Source: Valencia hispanica (Eukaryota; Chordata; Actinopteri; Cyprinodontiformes; Valenciidae). Taken from it: a DNA stretch of 64,000 nucleotides. Shown here piece by piece: positions 1 to 30,150 of this stretch (within the stretch, counting starts at the first letter, position 1; every line of letters starts with the position of its first letter). A program made the translations under genes and the position numbers. The stretch spans positions 9,582,149-9,646,148 of the forward strand of contig OY747721.1 of the NCBI GenBank assembly GCA_963556495.2. Reading direction: 5' to 3'. The notes beneath the pieces were generated by a model. It worked only from the letters and a program-made list of their open reading frames with translations, was not told where the DNA came from and did no database searches.

Positions 1-239
1 CAGAAAAGTAATTGGTCACTATCTTCATCTTCTTTACTAAAGCCACTGAAGTTATTTTCTTCAGTGTCTTTATGTCCTCTGAAAGCTTACACTGACTCTT
101 ACACTGACACCATTGATTCATTGATGTCAAGCTTACATGCAGTGGCTAATTCCTTCTTTGACATCGATTGCCTTTAACTTGAAAGCTGCATTTCTTCGTG
201 TGTTTTCCATGATGAGAAGAGACAGGGACCTCTACAAAG

Positions 240-1485
240 AGGCCAAGTACAGGTTTAGCAGGAAAACCCCTGCCGTTTGCCTACAGAGCCAACAGGTCTG
301 TAGACGACGCCATCAGCATGGCTCTACACTTAATCCTGCAGCATCTGGATGCCCCAGGAACCTACGCTGGGATCCTATTTTTGGACATCAGCACTGCCTT
401 CAACACCATCCTTCCAGACCTCCTCCAAGGCAAGCTGTCCCAGATGAAAGTGCCTGATCCTATCAGGAGGTGAATCACTGACTTCCTGACTGACAGGAAG
501 CAGCATGTGAGACTCGGGAACAATGTCTTGGACTCCCAGACCATCAGCACCGGCTCCGCTCAGGGCTGTGGTCTTTCTCCTCTGCTGTTCTCCCTGTACA
601 CCAACTGCTTCACCTCTGATCACCAGTCTGTCAAGCTAATTAAGTTTGCAGATGTCACCACCGTTGTTGAACTCATCTTGGACGGGGAGGAGTCTGCCTA
701 CAGCATGGAGGTTGAACTTCTGGTGTCCTGGTACAGCCACAACAGCTTGGTGCTGAACCCCAGAAGACAGTGGAGATTATTGTGGACACAGCCCCAGTCC
801 CCTACATCATCCTCACTAACACCTCCATCACCACTGTGGACTCATTGCGCTTCCTGGGCACCACCATCACCCAGGACCTCAAGTGGGAGCCTACCATCAC
901 CTCCATCATAAAGAAGGCCCAGCAGAGGATGTACTTCCTGAGGCAGCTAGAGAAATTCACCCTACCGGCACTGACAACGATGCAGTTCTACACTGCAATC
1001 ATCGAGTTCATCCTCACCTCCTCCATCACCGTGTGGTATGCTGGAGCTACCATCATGGACAAACAGAGACTGCAGCGTGTTGTGCACTCTGCTGACAAGG
1101 TGATTGGCTGCAGATTCCCATCTCTACAGGACCTGTACACCTCCCGGACACTGGGGCATGCAGATTGGATCACAGCTCACCGTTCTCTCGACATAAGAAC
1201 AGTTTCTTCCCTTCTGCTGTTAGACTCATGAACATGAACTCTAAGACGGTTCCCACCACCCCTCTCTGTTTCAGTCACATGACTCTGTGTTGTGTTTTTG
1301 CACCTGATCATAACTTACACTCATGTATATATTATTCCGTTTACCCCATTTTAATTTTATTATTATTTATTGCATGCTTAGAAGTGTTTATCTTATGTTT
1401 ATACAAAGTACTGCAGCAATTTCCTAATGTTGTGAAGCTGTTCACACAAATGGCAATGAAACCTTGCTGATTCTGATTTCTGATG
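240..1485 (+). mobile_element. Non-LTR retrotransposon fragment, Rex1/CR1-like, dead
   Basis: Broken reading frames on the plus strand encode a reverse transcriptase. They include the palm motif [11 protein letters not shown] (about 380-412), STGSAQGCGLSPLLFSLY (about 549-600), the active-site region FADVTTVV (about 645-668), then RT thumb/C-terminal sequence with KKAQQRMYFLRQL (about 913-951) and HKNSFFPSAVRLMN (about 1190-1231). The usual FADD catalytic pair reads FADV, and stops and frameshifts break the frame, so the copy cannot be active. An AT-rich 3' tail ends in a CTGATT-type repeat near 1468-1485. It lies in the pde6c intron after exon 20. The Rex1 assignment is by recognition only. 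Confidence 0.75.
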
Positions 1486-2025
1486 GGGGTGTGTGCATGA
1501 CAACTACGGTAGAGTCTTCTTTGGCGCGTAATCTTTCCCCACCTCTGTCTCACTTATGCGCTTCCTGCTTTAGTGCCCCCGGAGGCCATTAGCCAGTACA
1601 AATCTATGAATAAGGTGCATCGTTGTATAGGATGCAAAAGTAACGGCTTATAGTCTGAAAATTACAGTATATATTATATAGGAAAGTTTCTTAAGACTGC
1701 TTGATTAACAACATGTTTTTGTTTTTGTTTTGCCAGAGATAGGCTTTTCAACTATTTACTTTGCGGATGAGAAAGTGTTTAAACTAAAAAATACCATACA
1801 CACGCAACACACTTTATAACACAAAATTTATTGAACTAAATTGTAAAATTGCTGCAGAGCAAACCATAATGGTCATTTGAGTCTATGAGTGGATTTAGAT
1901 TCAAACAAACACACTCTCTGCAGCTAATCAATTTTCTTTTGAGTCATGACATCTATTTTTACATTTCCATCTTTCTAAAGTCTTAAGAGAAGTGGAGAGG
2001 AAGAGGAGAATGAGAAACAGCTTAC
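1486..2025. other. pde6c intron sequence, nothing recognised
   Basis: AT-rich intronic sequence between the LINE fragment and the donor of pde6c exon 20. I see no exon with splice sites, RNA gene or repeat family here. Confidence 0.5.
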
Positions 2026-19658
<17,633 letters not shown>

Positions 19659-20250
19659 TTTTTATACCTTAAGTTGCGTCCTCTTTGTGTGATTCCTCTT
19701 TTTACCAAAGCATCACCTGATAAGAAAATGAGAAAACTGAGATAAAAGCCGCGGTCTTGTTGTTTGGATGGATTTAACAGCGTCCCTTCGAGTGGACGTG
19801 CATTCTCATCCGTGGACGCATCCTGTGTCAACCGGCAGACAGAACAGGGCAGAGTGCAGCTTAGAGGCTGAAAGGATCAAATTCGCCACTAATTAACTTG
19901 ACGTCAGGACATTAAAACCCCTGCTTTAAGCATCCTTAACCTGCAAATCCCAACGCTGATCATATCACATGGGGCAGTCCTACCAAGCCCATAAGGGAGA
20001 GTGAGATGTTGGCAGGTAAGATGCCTGGCTGGACACCTGAGCTACAACCGGGCAGCTTGTGGTCAACACCACTCTGACATGATAAGAAAAGATAGACGGA
20101 ATGAGCAGAGAAAACATGTTGCAAACATGGGTTTCGGTTAGAATACAAGGCCATCTTGAAGGGCAGATTGCTGCTGTCCAATGTATAGCTTTCTCCTTGA
20201 GGAGGCTTAAGTGTCTTGTTACAGCAGTGGGGATTATAGGCCAGGAGGTC
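19659..20250 (-). promoter_or_regulatory. pde6c: 5' flank of pde6c: leader and probable promoter
   Basis: This is the sequence upstream of the pde6c ATG, read on the minus strand. No clear TATA box is visible at a useful distance. A TAATCC core (GGATTA on the plus strand at 20231-20236), the binding motif of OTX/CRX photoreceptor factors, lies about 570 bp upstream of the ATG. A single 6-bp match is weak evidence. A Tc1-like relic begins just beyond, at about 20255, which limits the compact upstream region. The transcription start is not determined. Confidence 0.3.
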
Positions 20251-20254
20251 CCCA

Positions 20255-20930
20255 CACCCTTTTACTGTAAAAAAGAAATCTATTGCCAAAATCTTTTCAC
20301 ATTTTGTTATGTTAGAGCTATGCATTTTAATAGATTTTATGGGGATTTAATAATAGACCAACACAAAACAGTGCTTAAACATAAAACTGGAGGGAAGCAA
20401 TAAATGTTTGTGGTGCCTTTTTCCTCACAAATGAAAATGAGAGAAGTGTGGCATGCATATGCATTCAGCCTCTTTCACCCTGGGATCCCCAAATCAATCC
20501 AGTCTAACCAAAATACTTTAGAAGTTCACCAAATAAATAGCACAAGTCAGTCTGTGTGTGATTTAATCTCAGAATGAATACAGCTGTACTGTTAAAGCCT
20601 CAGAGGCTTGTTAGAGAAGATGTTCACCCTCTAGAAATAGAAATTTCTCAAAACAGGGTCAGAGCTACAGCAGAAATAGTTTTATCAAAGCATGCTTATG
20701 TGTTACAATGTCCCAGTCAAACTCCAGAACCACATCAAATTAAGAATCTGTGGCAAAACCTAAATATTGGTTTTCATGGAAGCTCGTCATCAAATCCAAG
20801 TGAGACTAAGCTGTTCACCAAGAAGAATGGGTGAACAAAACAGTCTCAGGTGAGCAAAGGTGTTGGAAACATATCTCGAAAAGACTTACAGCTAACTCAA
20901 AGTACTAACTCAGAGGAGTTGAATAGAAAT
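20255..20930 (+). mobile_element. Tc1-like transposon relic, sense, internally deleted
   Basis: Starts with CTTTTCACATTTTGTTATGT-type subterminal sequence, continues through AGCCTCAGAGGCTTGTTAGA, then jumps to the transposase C-terminal region (AGAATCTGTGGCAAAACCTA, which corresponds to the NP-ENLWQ motif). The central transposase part is missing, so this is a deletion derivative. It lies just upstream of pde6c. Confidence 0.65.
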
Positions 20931-20940
20931 CCATGATAAA

Positions 20941-21050
20941 GGCAAGGCAAGTCAAGGCAACCTTATTTGTATAGCACATTTTCAGCAACGAGGCAAATCA
21001 AGGTGCTTTGGGTGATTAGGAGATCAAATAAAGGCAGCAATAAAACAAAA
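20941..21050 (-). mobile_element. 3' tip of an L2-type LINE, antisense
   Basis: GGCAAGGCAAGTCAAGGCAA, then TTATTTGTATAGCACATTTT, is the reverse complement of an L2 3' end. The same signature recurs at 22700. It directly abuts the sense L2 copy that follows. Confidence 0.6.
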
Positions 21051-21059
21051 AAACAACTT

Positions 21060-22470
21060 CTTTGGACCAGAAGTTCTAAAACAGAAACTGATTAGTCAAT
21101 CACTTCATCTGGATGGCATTAAATTGGCCCCCAGTAATAACGTAAAGAACCTCGGCGTTATTTTTGACCAAGACTTGACATTTAAATCCCATATTAAACA
21201 GGTTTCTAGGATTTCTTTTTTTCACCTCCGGAATATTGCTAAAATTAGAAACATCCTGTCCAGGAGTGATGCTGAGAAACTAGTCCATGCATTTGTTACC
21301 TCAAGGCTGGACTACTGTAATTCTTTACTATAAGGTAGTCCACAAAATGCCATTAAAAGCCTTCAATTGATCCAAAATGCGGCAGCAAGAGTTCTGAGGA
21401 ATATTAAAAAGGGAGATCACATTTGTCCTGTTTTAGCTTCCCTTCATTGGCTCCCTGTTAAATCTAGAATAGAATTTAAGATTCTTCTTCTTACATACAA
21501 AGCACTTAATAATCAAGCTCCATCATACATCAGAGATCTAATTGTTCCATATGTTCCTAAAAGAGCACTTCGCTCTCAGACTGCAGGTTTACTTGTAGTT
21601 CCTGGGATCTCTAAAAGTAGAATGGGAGGCAGATCTTTTAGTTATCAGGCTCCTCTCCTGTGGAACCAGCTCCCAGCTTTAGTCCGTGAGGCAGACACTC
21701 CGTTTACTTTTAAGGCCAGGCTTAAAACTTTCCTTTTTGATAAAGCTTATAGTTAGAGTGGCTTAGGTCATCCTGAGCTAGCTCTGTAGTTATGCTGCTA
21801 TAGGCTTAGACTGCTGGAGGACAGACTTACCAATTTTCTTCACTCTGCTACTTCCTTTTCTCCTACTACTCTCCAGTTGTATTACAGTACATTCTGTTAT
21901 TTCGACTGTTAACTTTGTTTTCTCTCAGTGTTTTTCTCTCCATAGAAGATTTACCTGGTCTGGTATCCTGCTTGGCTGCAATGCCCTGTTGGACGGGGGG
22001 CATCGACTGGGATGATCCTCCCAGTAACTGAACATCCACTGTGTCCTGTTATCAACTTTTTACTTTCTGTAACATAGAAAGTTCTCTTATATCAGACCTT
22101 CTGTTCCTTCTGTGTCTCTGCTCTGTCTTCTCAAACCCCCAGACGGTCGTGGCAGATGGCCGCTCCTACTGAGCCTGGTTCTGTTGGAGGTTTCTTCCTG
22201 TTAAAGGGGAGTTTTTCCTCTCCACCGTCGCTACATGCTTGCTCAGTATGAGGGATTGCTGAAGGATTGCTGTGGTTGGAAAGTCTGCATCAATGGGGCC
22301 CAACCTCACGCCAATGATTGACGCAATCTGCTGGGATTCCTTAAATAGGAAACTTTTTAACTGATTGGAATGTTTGTATAAATGTATTGAAATGACTTCT
22401 TGTTAAGTGCCTTGAGACATCTGTTGTGAATTGGCGCTATATAAATAAACTGAATTGAATTGAACAATAA
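21060..22470 (+). mobile_element. L2-clade LINE, 3' half with near-intact ORF
   Basis: The RT C-terminal region reads NLGVIFDQDLTFKSHIKQ, SFFHLRNIAKIRNILS, SRLDYCNSLL, then a single stop at 21331-21333, and resumes in the same frame with [50 protein letters not shown] and FKARLKTFLF to 21754. Only one stop interrupts about 210 codons, so this is among the younger copies here. A long 3' UTR ends near 22466 with a GAATTGAATTGAA tail. The 5' half is missing. Confidence 0.92.
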
Positions 22471-22544
22471 CAGCTATTAAAACATACTACTGTTATGACC
22501 TTCCAGCTATAAATCAATTAATCAAAGGCACCTCTAAACAGGTC

Positions 22545-22690
22545 AAATCAAACTTTATTTATAAAGCGCATTTCATACAAAATAGTAGTGCTTTACAGAT
22601 TAAAATGACCCCACATAACCCCCCCCCCCCAAAATAAAGACATGATCACAGTTATACCCCCCCATCTGCCATGCACGCACACACTTAAGG
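22545..22690 (-). mobile_element. 3' tip of a LINE, antisense, with poly-C
   Basis: GTCAAATCAAACTTTATTTA, then AAAGCGCATTTCATAC and GTGCTTTACAGATTAAAATG, mirrors the 3' end of the L2-like copy at 61.7 kb (GCACTT...GGCGCTTTACAAATAAAGTTT). A C-run lies near 22621-22630. Confidence 0.55.
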
Positions 22691-22692
22691 TG

Positions 22693-24940
22693 AGTTTTAG
22701 GCAAGGCAAGTTTATTTGTATAGCACACTTTTAACAACAAGGCAATTCAAGGTGATAAACAAAAAAGCATAAATAAATAATAGCATAAATAAAAGCAGCA
22801 ATAAACTAATAGTGAAAGCATAAAACCCATTAGAGGTAAATCCGCAGGTAAATTCTACCTGTGTTTCTATGACACATTTAAAGCATATGACATTCCAGCT
22901 ATTATTAATCACTTACTCAAAGGCAGCTCTAAACAGATGGGTTTTTAGCATTGATTTAAAGGACCTCAGTATTTCAGCAGCTTTGCAGTGGTCTGGAAGT
23001 TTGTTCCAGATAAGGGGAGCATACAAACTGAAAGCTTCTCCATGTTTGGTTCTAATTCTAGGGATGCTGAGTAGACGCCAATTAGAAGATTGACTTTTTA
23101 GGCAGACCTATGAGGACACTGTTGCAGTAATCAATTCGACAACACATCAAGGCTGTGTCCTGTTTAACATTAGTTCTTTAATCCTAGAAATGTTCTTCAG
23201 GTGATAGAAGGGTGACCGTGTTATTGCCTTTATGTGACCCCGGAGGTTCAGGTCTGAGTCCATTACTACACCTTGTTAGGAGTCAGGAGTATCTGTCTGT
23301 GTTTTTTTTTTTATCGTCCTTCTGGTGATCTCCACCAGGGGTCCTGCTCAAGTTGAGGGCCTGTCCATCAACCTCGAGGTCGGACCCCTGGCAGCTGGTC
23401 ACAGCTGCCTCTAGTTGAGGCTCATTAGCGGGTGAATAAAGGAAGCTGGCTGTCAGACCTTCGAAACCTGAGTGTTGTGCCTCCGTGGTAAACCTCTAGC
23501 CCTCTGAGTCTCCTACGTGATTCCTAAGTGTTCCTGTGTAAACTTTCCTGCGTAAATCCTACCTGTGTTTCTCCCAAGCTTTGTGTGTCTCCACGCAAAC
23601 TTATCTGTGTCATCTACCTGTGATCCGTTCCCAGCTTCTCCGAGAGCTCTTGTTTCTCCTCCATGTCTGAAAAGTACCCTGGCTCCAAGTTCACCCGTGA
23701 CCTCATTCCAACAGGAAGCCCTGCCAGTCAGCCCTCTGAATTCAGTCCTCCCTCTCAGAATCCCTCAACTTTCATGCTTACCGATCACCTTCAGGAAGAC
23801 CTTGCAGATGTCCCAGACTCCAAGCTTGTCTCTCCTGGCGTCATCTCCTCCACCTGAAAGTAAGCAAATCCTGAGTACAATCAATACTTCACATTAATCA
23901 AGGACAACTACTAACCTCTGATCCTCTGTTCTGCAGTTCTCCTCCCCTCCATCTCTCCTCGCAGTGTTCCTGGTTCCAGCGATCAATCAATATTCTTTGT
24001 TTCAATAAACATTTTGATATTTTCACAACAAGTCTTCCCCGTGGTGTTCTGCATGTGGGTCAGAAAGCTAACTGAAACATGACACACCTAGATTTTGGGG
24101 CTGATCAGTAGTTTCTAGCTGTATTAGTTGAAGCTGTGTGCTGACTCTTGATCATTCCTCTTCAGGTCCAAAAATAATTACTTCAGTTGCTATGCGGTTA
24201 GAGAAAATAATGGCATGTGAATACATTGATTCGCTCAGTGCATTTGCTTAACGTATGGATGGGTTCAAAGTAACCTAGTAACATTGTAATGTAAAGCTGA
24301 GTATCATAGCTATTAAATATGAGGGGCCACAGGATGGAGCCCTGGGGATCCCCACATGTAATTTTTGTCTGTTCTGATGAAAAGTGGCCTATTGACACAA
24401 AGAAGTCCCTGTTCCTTAGGTAAGACTCAAACCACCCAAGTACTGTACCAGAGAGTCCTACCCTGCTCTCCAGTCATTTTAATGTCATGGTCAACAGTTT
24501 CAAATGCTGCACTGAGGTCCAAAAGTACCAGCACTGTGGTTCTACCACAGTCCATATTTCTGTGAATGTCAACCACTTTGAGGAGGGCAGTCTCAGTGCT
24601 TTGGTATGTATGGAAACCAGACTGAAAAATATCAAAACAGTTGGTCATCGTTGGGAAGTTTTTTAGCTGTTGAAACACAGCTTAGTCAATAATCTAATGA
24701 ATGGAAGATTAAAGATTGGCCTGTAGTTCTTCATTAACATGTTCTTCTTTAGCAGTGGATTGATAACTGCTGCTTTTAAAGCCTGGAGGAAGACACCTGA
24801 CAAGAGGGATGAGGTAACTATTTAAATCAGTTCAGGCCCAATGACTGGGAAAACATTCTTTAAAAAAAAACTGCGGGTAAGATTTTGAGGCAGCAAGAGG
24901 AGGAGCTTAACTGGTTAATGATTTCTTCAAGGTTTATTTT
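22693..24940 (-). mobile_element. Antisense L2-clade LINE, interrupted by a solo LTR
   Basis: Read on the minus strand, this gives RT fragments in the expected order: FQSGFHTYQSTETALLKV and LVLLDLSAAFETVDH (24.4-24.68 kb), CGDPQGSILWPLIF and [17 protein letters not shown] (24.2-24.4 kb), then after the insertion the 3' part to about 22693. It matches the copy at 10.2 kb closely. At the insertion point the two halves rejoin within the NLGVV codons. Frameshifts make it inactive. Confidence 0.85.
23274..24084. mobile_element. Solo LTR, 811 bp, with 5-bp target duplication
   Basis: CACCT is duplicated at 23269-23273 and 24085-24089. The insert begins TGTTAG and ends TGACA, giving the TG...CA termini of long terminal repeats. 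Removing it and one CACCT restores the L2 sequence found at 10460. An AATAAA lies at 24004-24009 near the right end, as expected of an LTR poly(A) signal read on the plus strand. No gag, pol or second LTR is present, so it is a recombination product. A 5-bp duplication fits Gypsy or BEL/Pao, but the family is not identified. Confidence 0.82.
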
Positions 24941-26260
<1,320 letters not shown>

Positions 26261-26985
26261 CATGCATGCATTTGTGTATGACCTCTTTATTTTGGTAATG
26301 TAAACAATAAATGTCAGAAGAAAAAGAAATCAGGAATTAGGATTCACATGTTTTTTAGATCCTACCCCTATTTGACTCATCTAGTAAATACATTATGCAT
26401 TTCAGTCTAGAGTATCTAAATACTTTCCACATTTTCAATAGTAGGTTTTAGAGGTGATCTCTGCTTTTTTTAGTTTACTTAAATCAAAAATGTATTCTGT
26501 GCAGTATTGACATCATTCGAATAATCTGATCATTTATTAATAGTTAAAAGACTAAATATATTTCTGCAGCTTCACAAGTTATAATCTAAAATGTGCTTTT
26601 TAAACAAATAAACAAACAAAAATCACTTCTCTCACTGCTGTATTGCATTCAGCAGTTTGCAATGATGACCTTGGTGTTTCTTTGTTTTTTTGCATCTCTG
26701 GTTTGAAGATTTTTAAAGCAGTATTACTCAACTTTTATGCCATACATTTAGCATGTTTATATGTTTTTTGTAGAGTTTCTTCATTTAAAGTTTTTGATGA
26801 TTAACCCTAATTGAGACAAGTGAGCCTGCATAGCTTTGAATGTTATTCTGGGTTCTTTTGTGACTTGCTGGATGAGAAGAGACAATGATGCAGATGCACT
26901 TTTGTAGTAAATTTACATGGTTTATTAATTCTAAAGGTCAATTAGTCATTAGGCCTGAGTGGGGCCAATGAAAAATAACCGAGCT
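26261..26985. other. Gene-free AT-rich stretch
   Basis: No exon, RNA gene or repeat terminus recognised. Confidence 0.5.
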
Positions 26986-27195
26986 TTCCTAAATGTGTGG
27001 TTAATCACAGTTAATTACATCCACCAAGTAGGTAATATTTTCGCCAGGGTTTGTCTGTTTGCTTGTTAGTTAGCAGCTTAATTGAAAACTTTATTGGTGG
27101 ATTTTGATTAAATATTTTGGAAATGTCTGCAATGGTACCAGGAACAAGTGAGCTGCCCTAGTGGATGTCTGCGCTCTTCGAGTGCTTTTTTAGTT
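26986..27195 (+). repeat. Dispersed repeat, shared with 47.3 kb
   Basis: The words GGAAATGTCTGCAATGG(T/G)ACCAGGA, GAGCTGCC(C/T)T and TGAGTGCTTTT recur in the same order and strand at 47316-47556. Both resemble a common fish repeat that ends in a CTGCGCTCTCCGAGTGCTTT-like motif. The class is unknown to me. Confidence 0.6.
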
Positions 27196-27714
27196 TTAGA
27201 TTTCTCAAAGACGGTGATCACTTTTCTAATAGGAGCAGGATAGTTCGGATAGTTTTTGTCCCTTAATAAAATAAATAATTTGAAAAGTTGTTTTTTGTAT
27301 TTAATTAGTTTATCATTGTCTGATGTTGCATGATCTGAACTGAGATAAACAGTTTCAGATTTAGGACAAAACATCCCGATGATCCCCAAGACTTTTTTGA
27401 AGATATTTTTGCAACCGGAGAGGAAATAGCGGAACTTTATGAAAGGTGTATGCTTTTCTGCTTCAGGACCTGGACAACTTCCCATAACAGATGAAAGTAT
27501 GAAATCTGCACTCCAACAGAAAATCCTGTGGGACAATTTGTGACCTTTGACTCTTGCACACTTTAGTTATGCAGCAGAAGAAAGATTCAAAACATATTCA
27601 CGTTCAATAATCTCACATCAATGTCCCTAAATGAAAACAATTCTTTAAAAGAAATCCCTGCAAAGAAAATCGTCACAGCAAAGTAAAAGACTCATTGCTA
27701 ATTCTTGTAAACAC
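27196..27714. other. Gene-free stretch
   Basis: A 142-codon minus-strand open frame (27536-27108) overlaps here, but it has no recognisable domain and its C-terminal part runs into the dispersed repeat. I do not call it a gene. Confidence 0.45.
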
Positions 27715-28639
27715 TTAAAGTGTAACTGAACCCCATGAAAAATCTTTACCCCGCCCCCAGACAACATTTGAAGAATTCTACAAAGTGGGCGGTGCCAGGA
27801 AGAACGGAGGGGGGAACGTGGGTGTGTGTTCCGGAGGACAGTGACAGCTCGATTAATGTGACACTGAAAGATGGACAGTGACTAAAGCAACGTTGGCAGT
27901 TTTGCGACTGATTGATCTGATCAACATTCATCTGTTTTGAACGTTAGACTATGTTAGCATTACCACTCAGAGACTGGACTCCTCCTGTCTTCCTCTGCCT
28001 CAGCAGCACCGAGCTCGGGCGGTGCTGGCTTGGCGCCCTGAACCAGCGGATCTCCGTCGTCACCGGAGGGAGAGGAGTTGAGGGAGGCTTTATGGAGCTC
28101 AGCGGCCGCGAGCCGTATCAATTCGAGCCGCTGGCTCGGGGCGCTGAGTCAGCGCTGCCCGGGGCTGGCGCTGCTGCTGAGGGAGAGAGAGACCAGAGGA
28201 GTCCAGTCTCTGAGTGGTAATGCTAAAGGTCAAAACAGTATGTTAGCTATGGTAACTAAGTGCTAATGTGATAATAATGGTAACCTGAAAAACGCAGTCC
28301 AACACCAAACTCGCCACGGAGACGGGGCCGGTATGTCTGAAAGTTTTATACCCAAACCCACAGGGCGTGTCTGTGAGACCATGGCTGCTGTGACGCAGTC
28401 AATTCCTGTGACGTAGAGATGTACCGCTCTCCACCAATCACAAAATTCAAATGCAGTAGCCACAGTTCAACCCTAAGGGGGCAGCACTAAGACGTTTTTA
28501 GACCAAAAAGTGTAGAATTAAACAAGTTAACACCAAAATGTGAAAAAATCCCCAGAAACTGAAAGACTGCATTGGTAAAGACCCATTAATACAGTTTAGA
28601 AGCAAAAAAAAGTTGTTTTGGGGTTTAGTTACTCTTTAA
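27715..28639. mobile_element. TTAA-flanked non-autonomous element with GC-rich hairpin core
   Basis: TTAAAGTGTAACTGAACCCC at the left (27715) faces GGGGTTTAGTTACTCTTTAA at the right (to 28639), giving TIRs with TTAA at both borders, as in piggyBac or Kolobok elements. Inside, 27953-27984 (TTAGCATTACCACTCAGAGA...) and 28195-28226 are a near-perfect inverted pair of about 31 bp. The GC-rich sequence between them continues as an imperfect palindrome. No transposase is present. Confidence 0.65.
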
Positions 28640-28949
28640 TGGCATGTGTCATTTACAAGGGCTACACAACTGCTATTAGGTTTAGGGACCATTATTTGTT
28701 CACACAGGGTCCAGTCCAGTTTGATTGAGTGTGACATAACAAAACACAACATCAGAAGGAATCTATTCATAGAGAAAATACCTTTTCACAGCACAGTGTA
28801 TTAGTTCCATCAGAGGAACTGTAGTTTTTTAAAATATGTTTTCAACAGACGTATTCTAAGTTTGAGATATTTCCAGATCAGTCCAGCTGTTCAAACGGAA
28901 GACTACTAAAAGTCTATTTTATTTTCAATCTAATATTCTCCATGTATTT
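28640..28949. other. Gene-free stretch
   Basis: Nothing recognised between the TTAA element and the L2 3' UTR fragment. Confidence 0.5.
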
Positions 28950-29260
28950 GCTTTTCTTTGATCCTGGCTTTAACTTTTGTTCCTTTTTTACTGAGCATGC
29001 ATCTTTGGCCTAGTTTCCTGGGGTTTGTTTGTATTTCTTTTCTGTCTTCTCCCCCCTCCTCCCATAGCTAAAGCAGATGGCCACTCTTCCTGAGTCTGGT
29101 TCTTTTTCTCCAAAATGCTGCACCAGGGATTTTCTGCTAGGCTCTGTACTTTTCTGAACTTGAACTAGGTTTTGTGTGAACAAAGTCATACAGAATGTGA
29201 ATGAACTCCACTAAACTGGATTAAGTCGAGTTGTATGAAATTGGACTAAATCTGCTCCCA
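28950..29260 (+). mobile_element. L2 3' UTR fragment
   Basis: AGCAGATGGCCACTCTTCCT, GAGTCTGGTTCT and the surrounding order parallel the 3' UTR of the L2 copy at 22140-22190 (GCAGATGGCCGCTCC... GAGCCTGGTTCTG). It is diverged and lacks coding sequence. Confidence 0.5.
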
Positions 29261-29579
29261 GTTGACTTCTGTATAGTTTGGAAAAGCCACAAAGATGCAT
29301 TTTTTTTAAGATGAACAAAACAGTACTGATTGGAAAGCATCTATCCTGCAGTTATCATCACAATGCATATTGTTTTTTTCTTGCAACTCAAATTTAGGTA
29401 GAGATGTTCTTTAGGTTACATCCTTATCAACACAAATACATGACTTACATAGTGACAATTCAATGTTTTAAGACATCTAAGCATGTTGAAGACGACTTGC
29501 TGATATTCAAATCCAGCATGAGAACAGGAAAAATGTGCATTTAAGTGTCTTTAAACATATAATGCTTCAATATCATGGT

Positions 29580-30150
29580 CAAAAATATTTCAGAGGCTGC
29601 CAAGCTTCCAAAATTTCCACGTACAACCAGCTCTCAGATTTGCAAAGAATCCTTTGAAAGTGAGAACATATTGATTGAGTGACAATTTCCCTGCTTATGT
29701 CATATATCAGAAAAGAGTGGACAGACCAGTTCAAGATAATAGAAAGGCCAAAAACGCAGGTAGGCAGACTACCATCTCTGATCGAAGAACAAGTTGAACC
29801 TTGAAGCATATGGGCTACAGCAACAGACAACCATTCCTATGAGCTAATACCCAGAAACTGAGGTTAACATTCACAAAAGCTCACCCAAATTGGACAATAG
29901 ATTGGAGAAACCCTGCCTATTCTGACTAGTCTAGATTTTAGATGAAACATTTAGAGCATAGGGTCTGAATTATGATCTATTCTGCCTTGTATCAACAGCT
30001 TAGGTAGGTGGTGGTGGTACAATAGTGTGGGATATGTTTTTTCTTGACACAGTTTGGCCCCTTAGTACCAAAGTAAGTAAGTACATTTCTTCATAACCAG
30101 TACAATAACTTCTTCTGGAGCAGTGGCTAGCATGCTAAAATAGACTTTAG
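29580..30150 (+). mobile_element. Tc1-like transposase relic, sense
   Basis: The nucleotide pattern follows a well-known fish Tc1-like family: TTTCCACGTACAACCAGCTC (DNA-binding domain), TTGAAGCATATGGGCTACAG, CACCCAAATTGGACAATAG, then GGTGGTGGTGGTACAATAGT around the second catalytic region and TTGGCCCCTTAGTACCAA. The reading frame is broken throughout. Confidence 0.65.

Noticed and set aside
19659..19680. TATAAAA-like word just upstream of the pde6c ATG
   Set aside because: It lies within about 10 bp of the start codon, too close to serve as a TATA box for this ATG.
27108..27536. 142-codon minus-strand open frame
   Set aside because: No domain or splice context, and it ends inside a dispersed repeat. 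AT-rich DNA yields such frames by chance.
27951..28266. 89- and 62-codon frames rich in Gly, Ala and Arg
   Set aside because: They fall inside the GC-rich palindromic core of the TTAA element. Both follow from its base composition.
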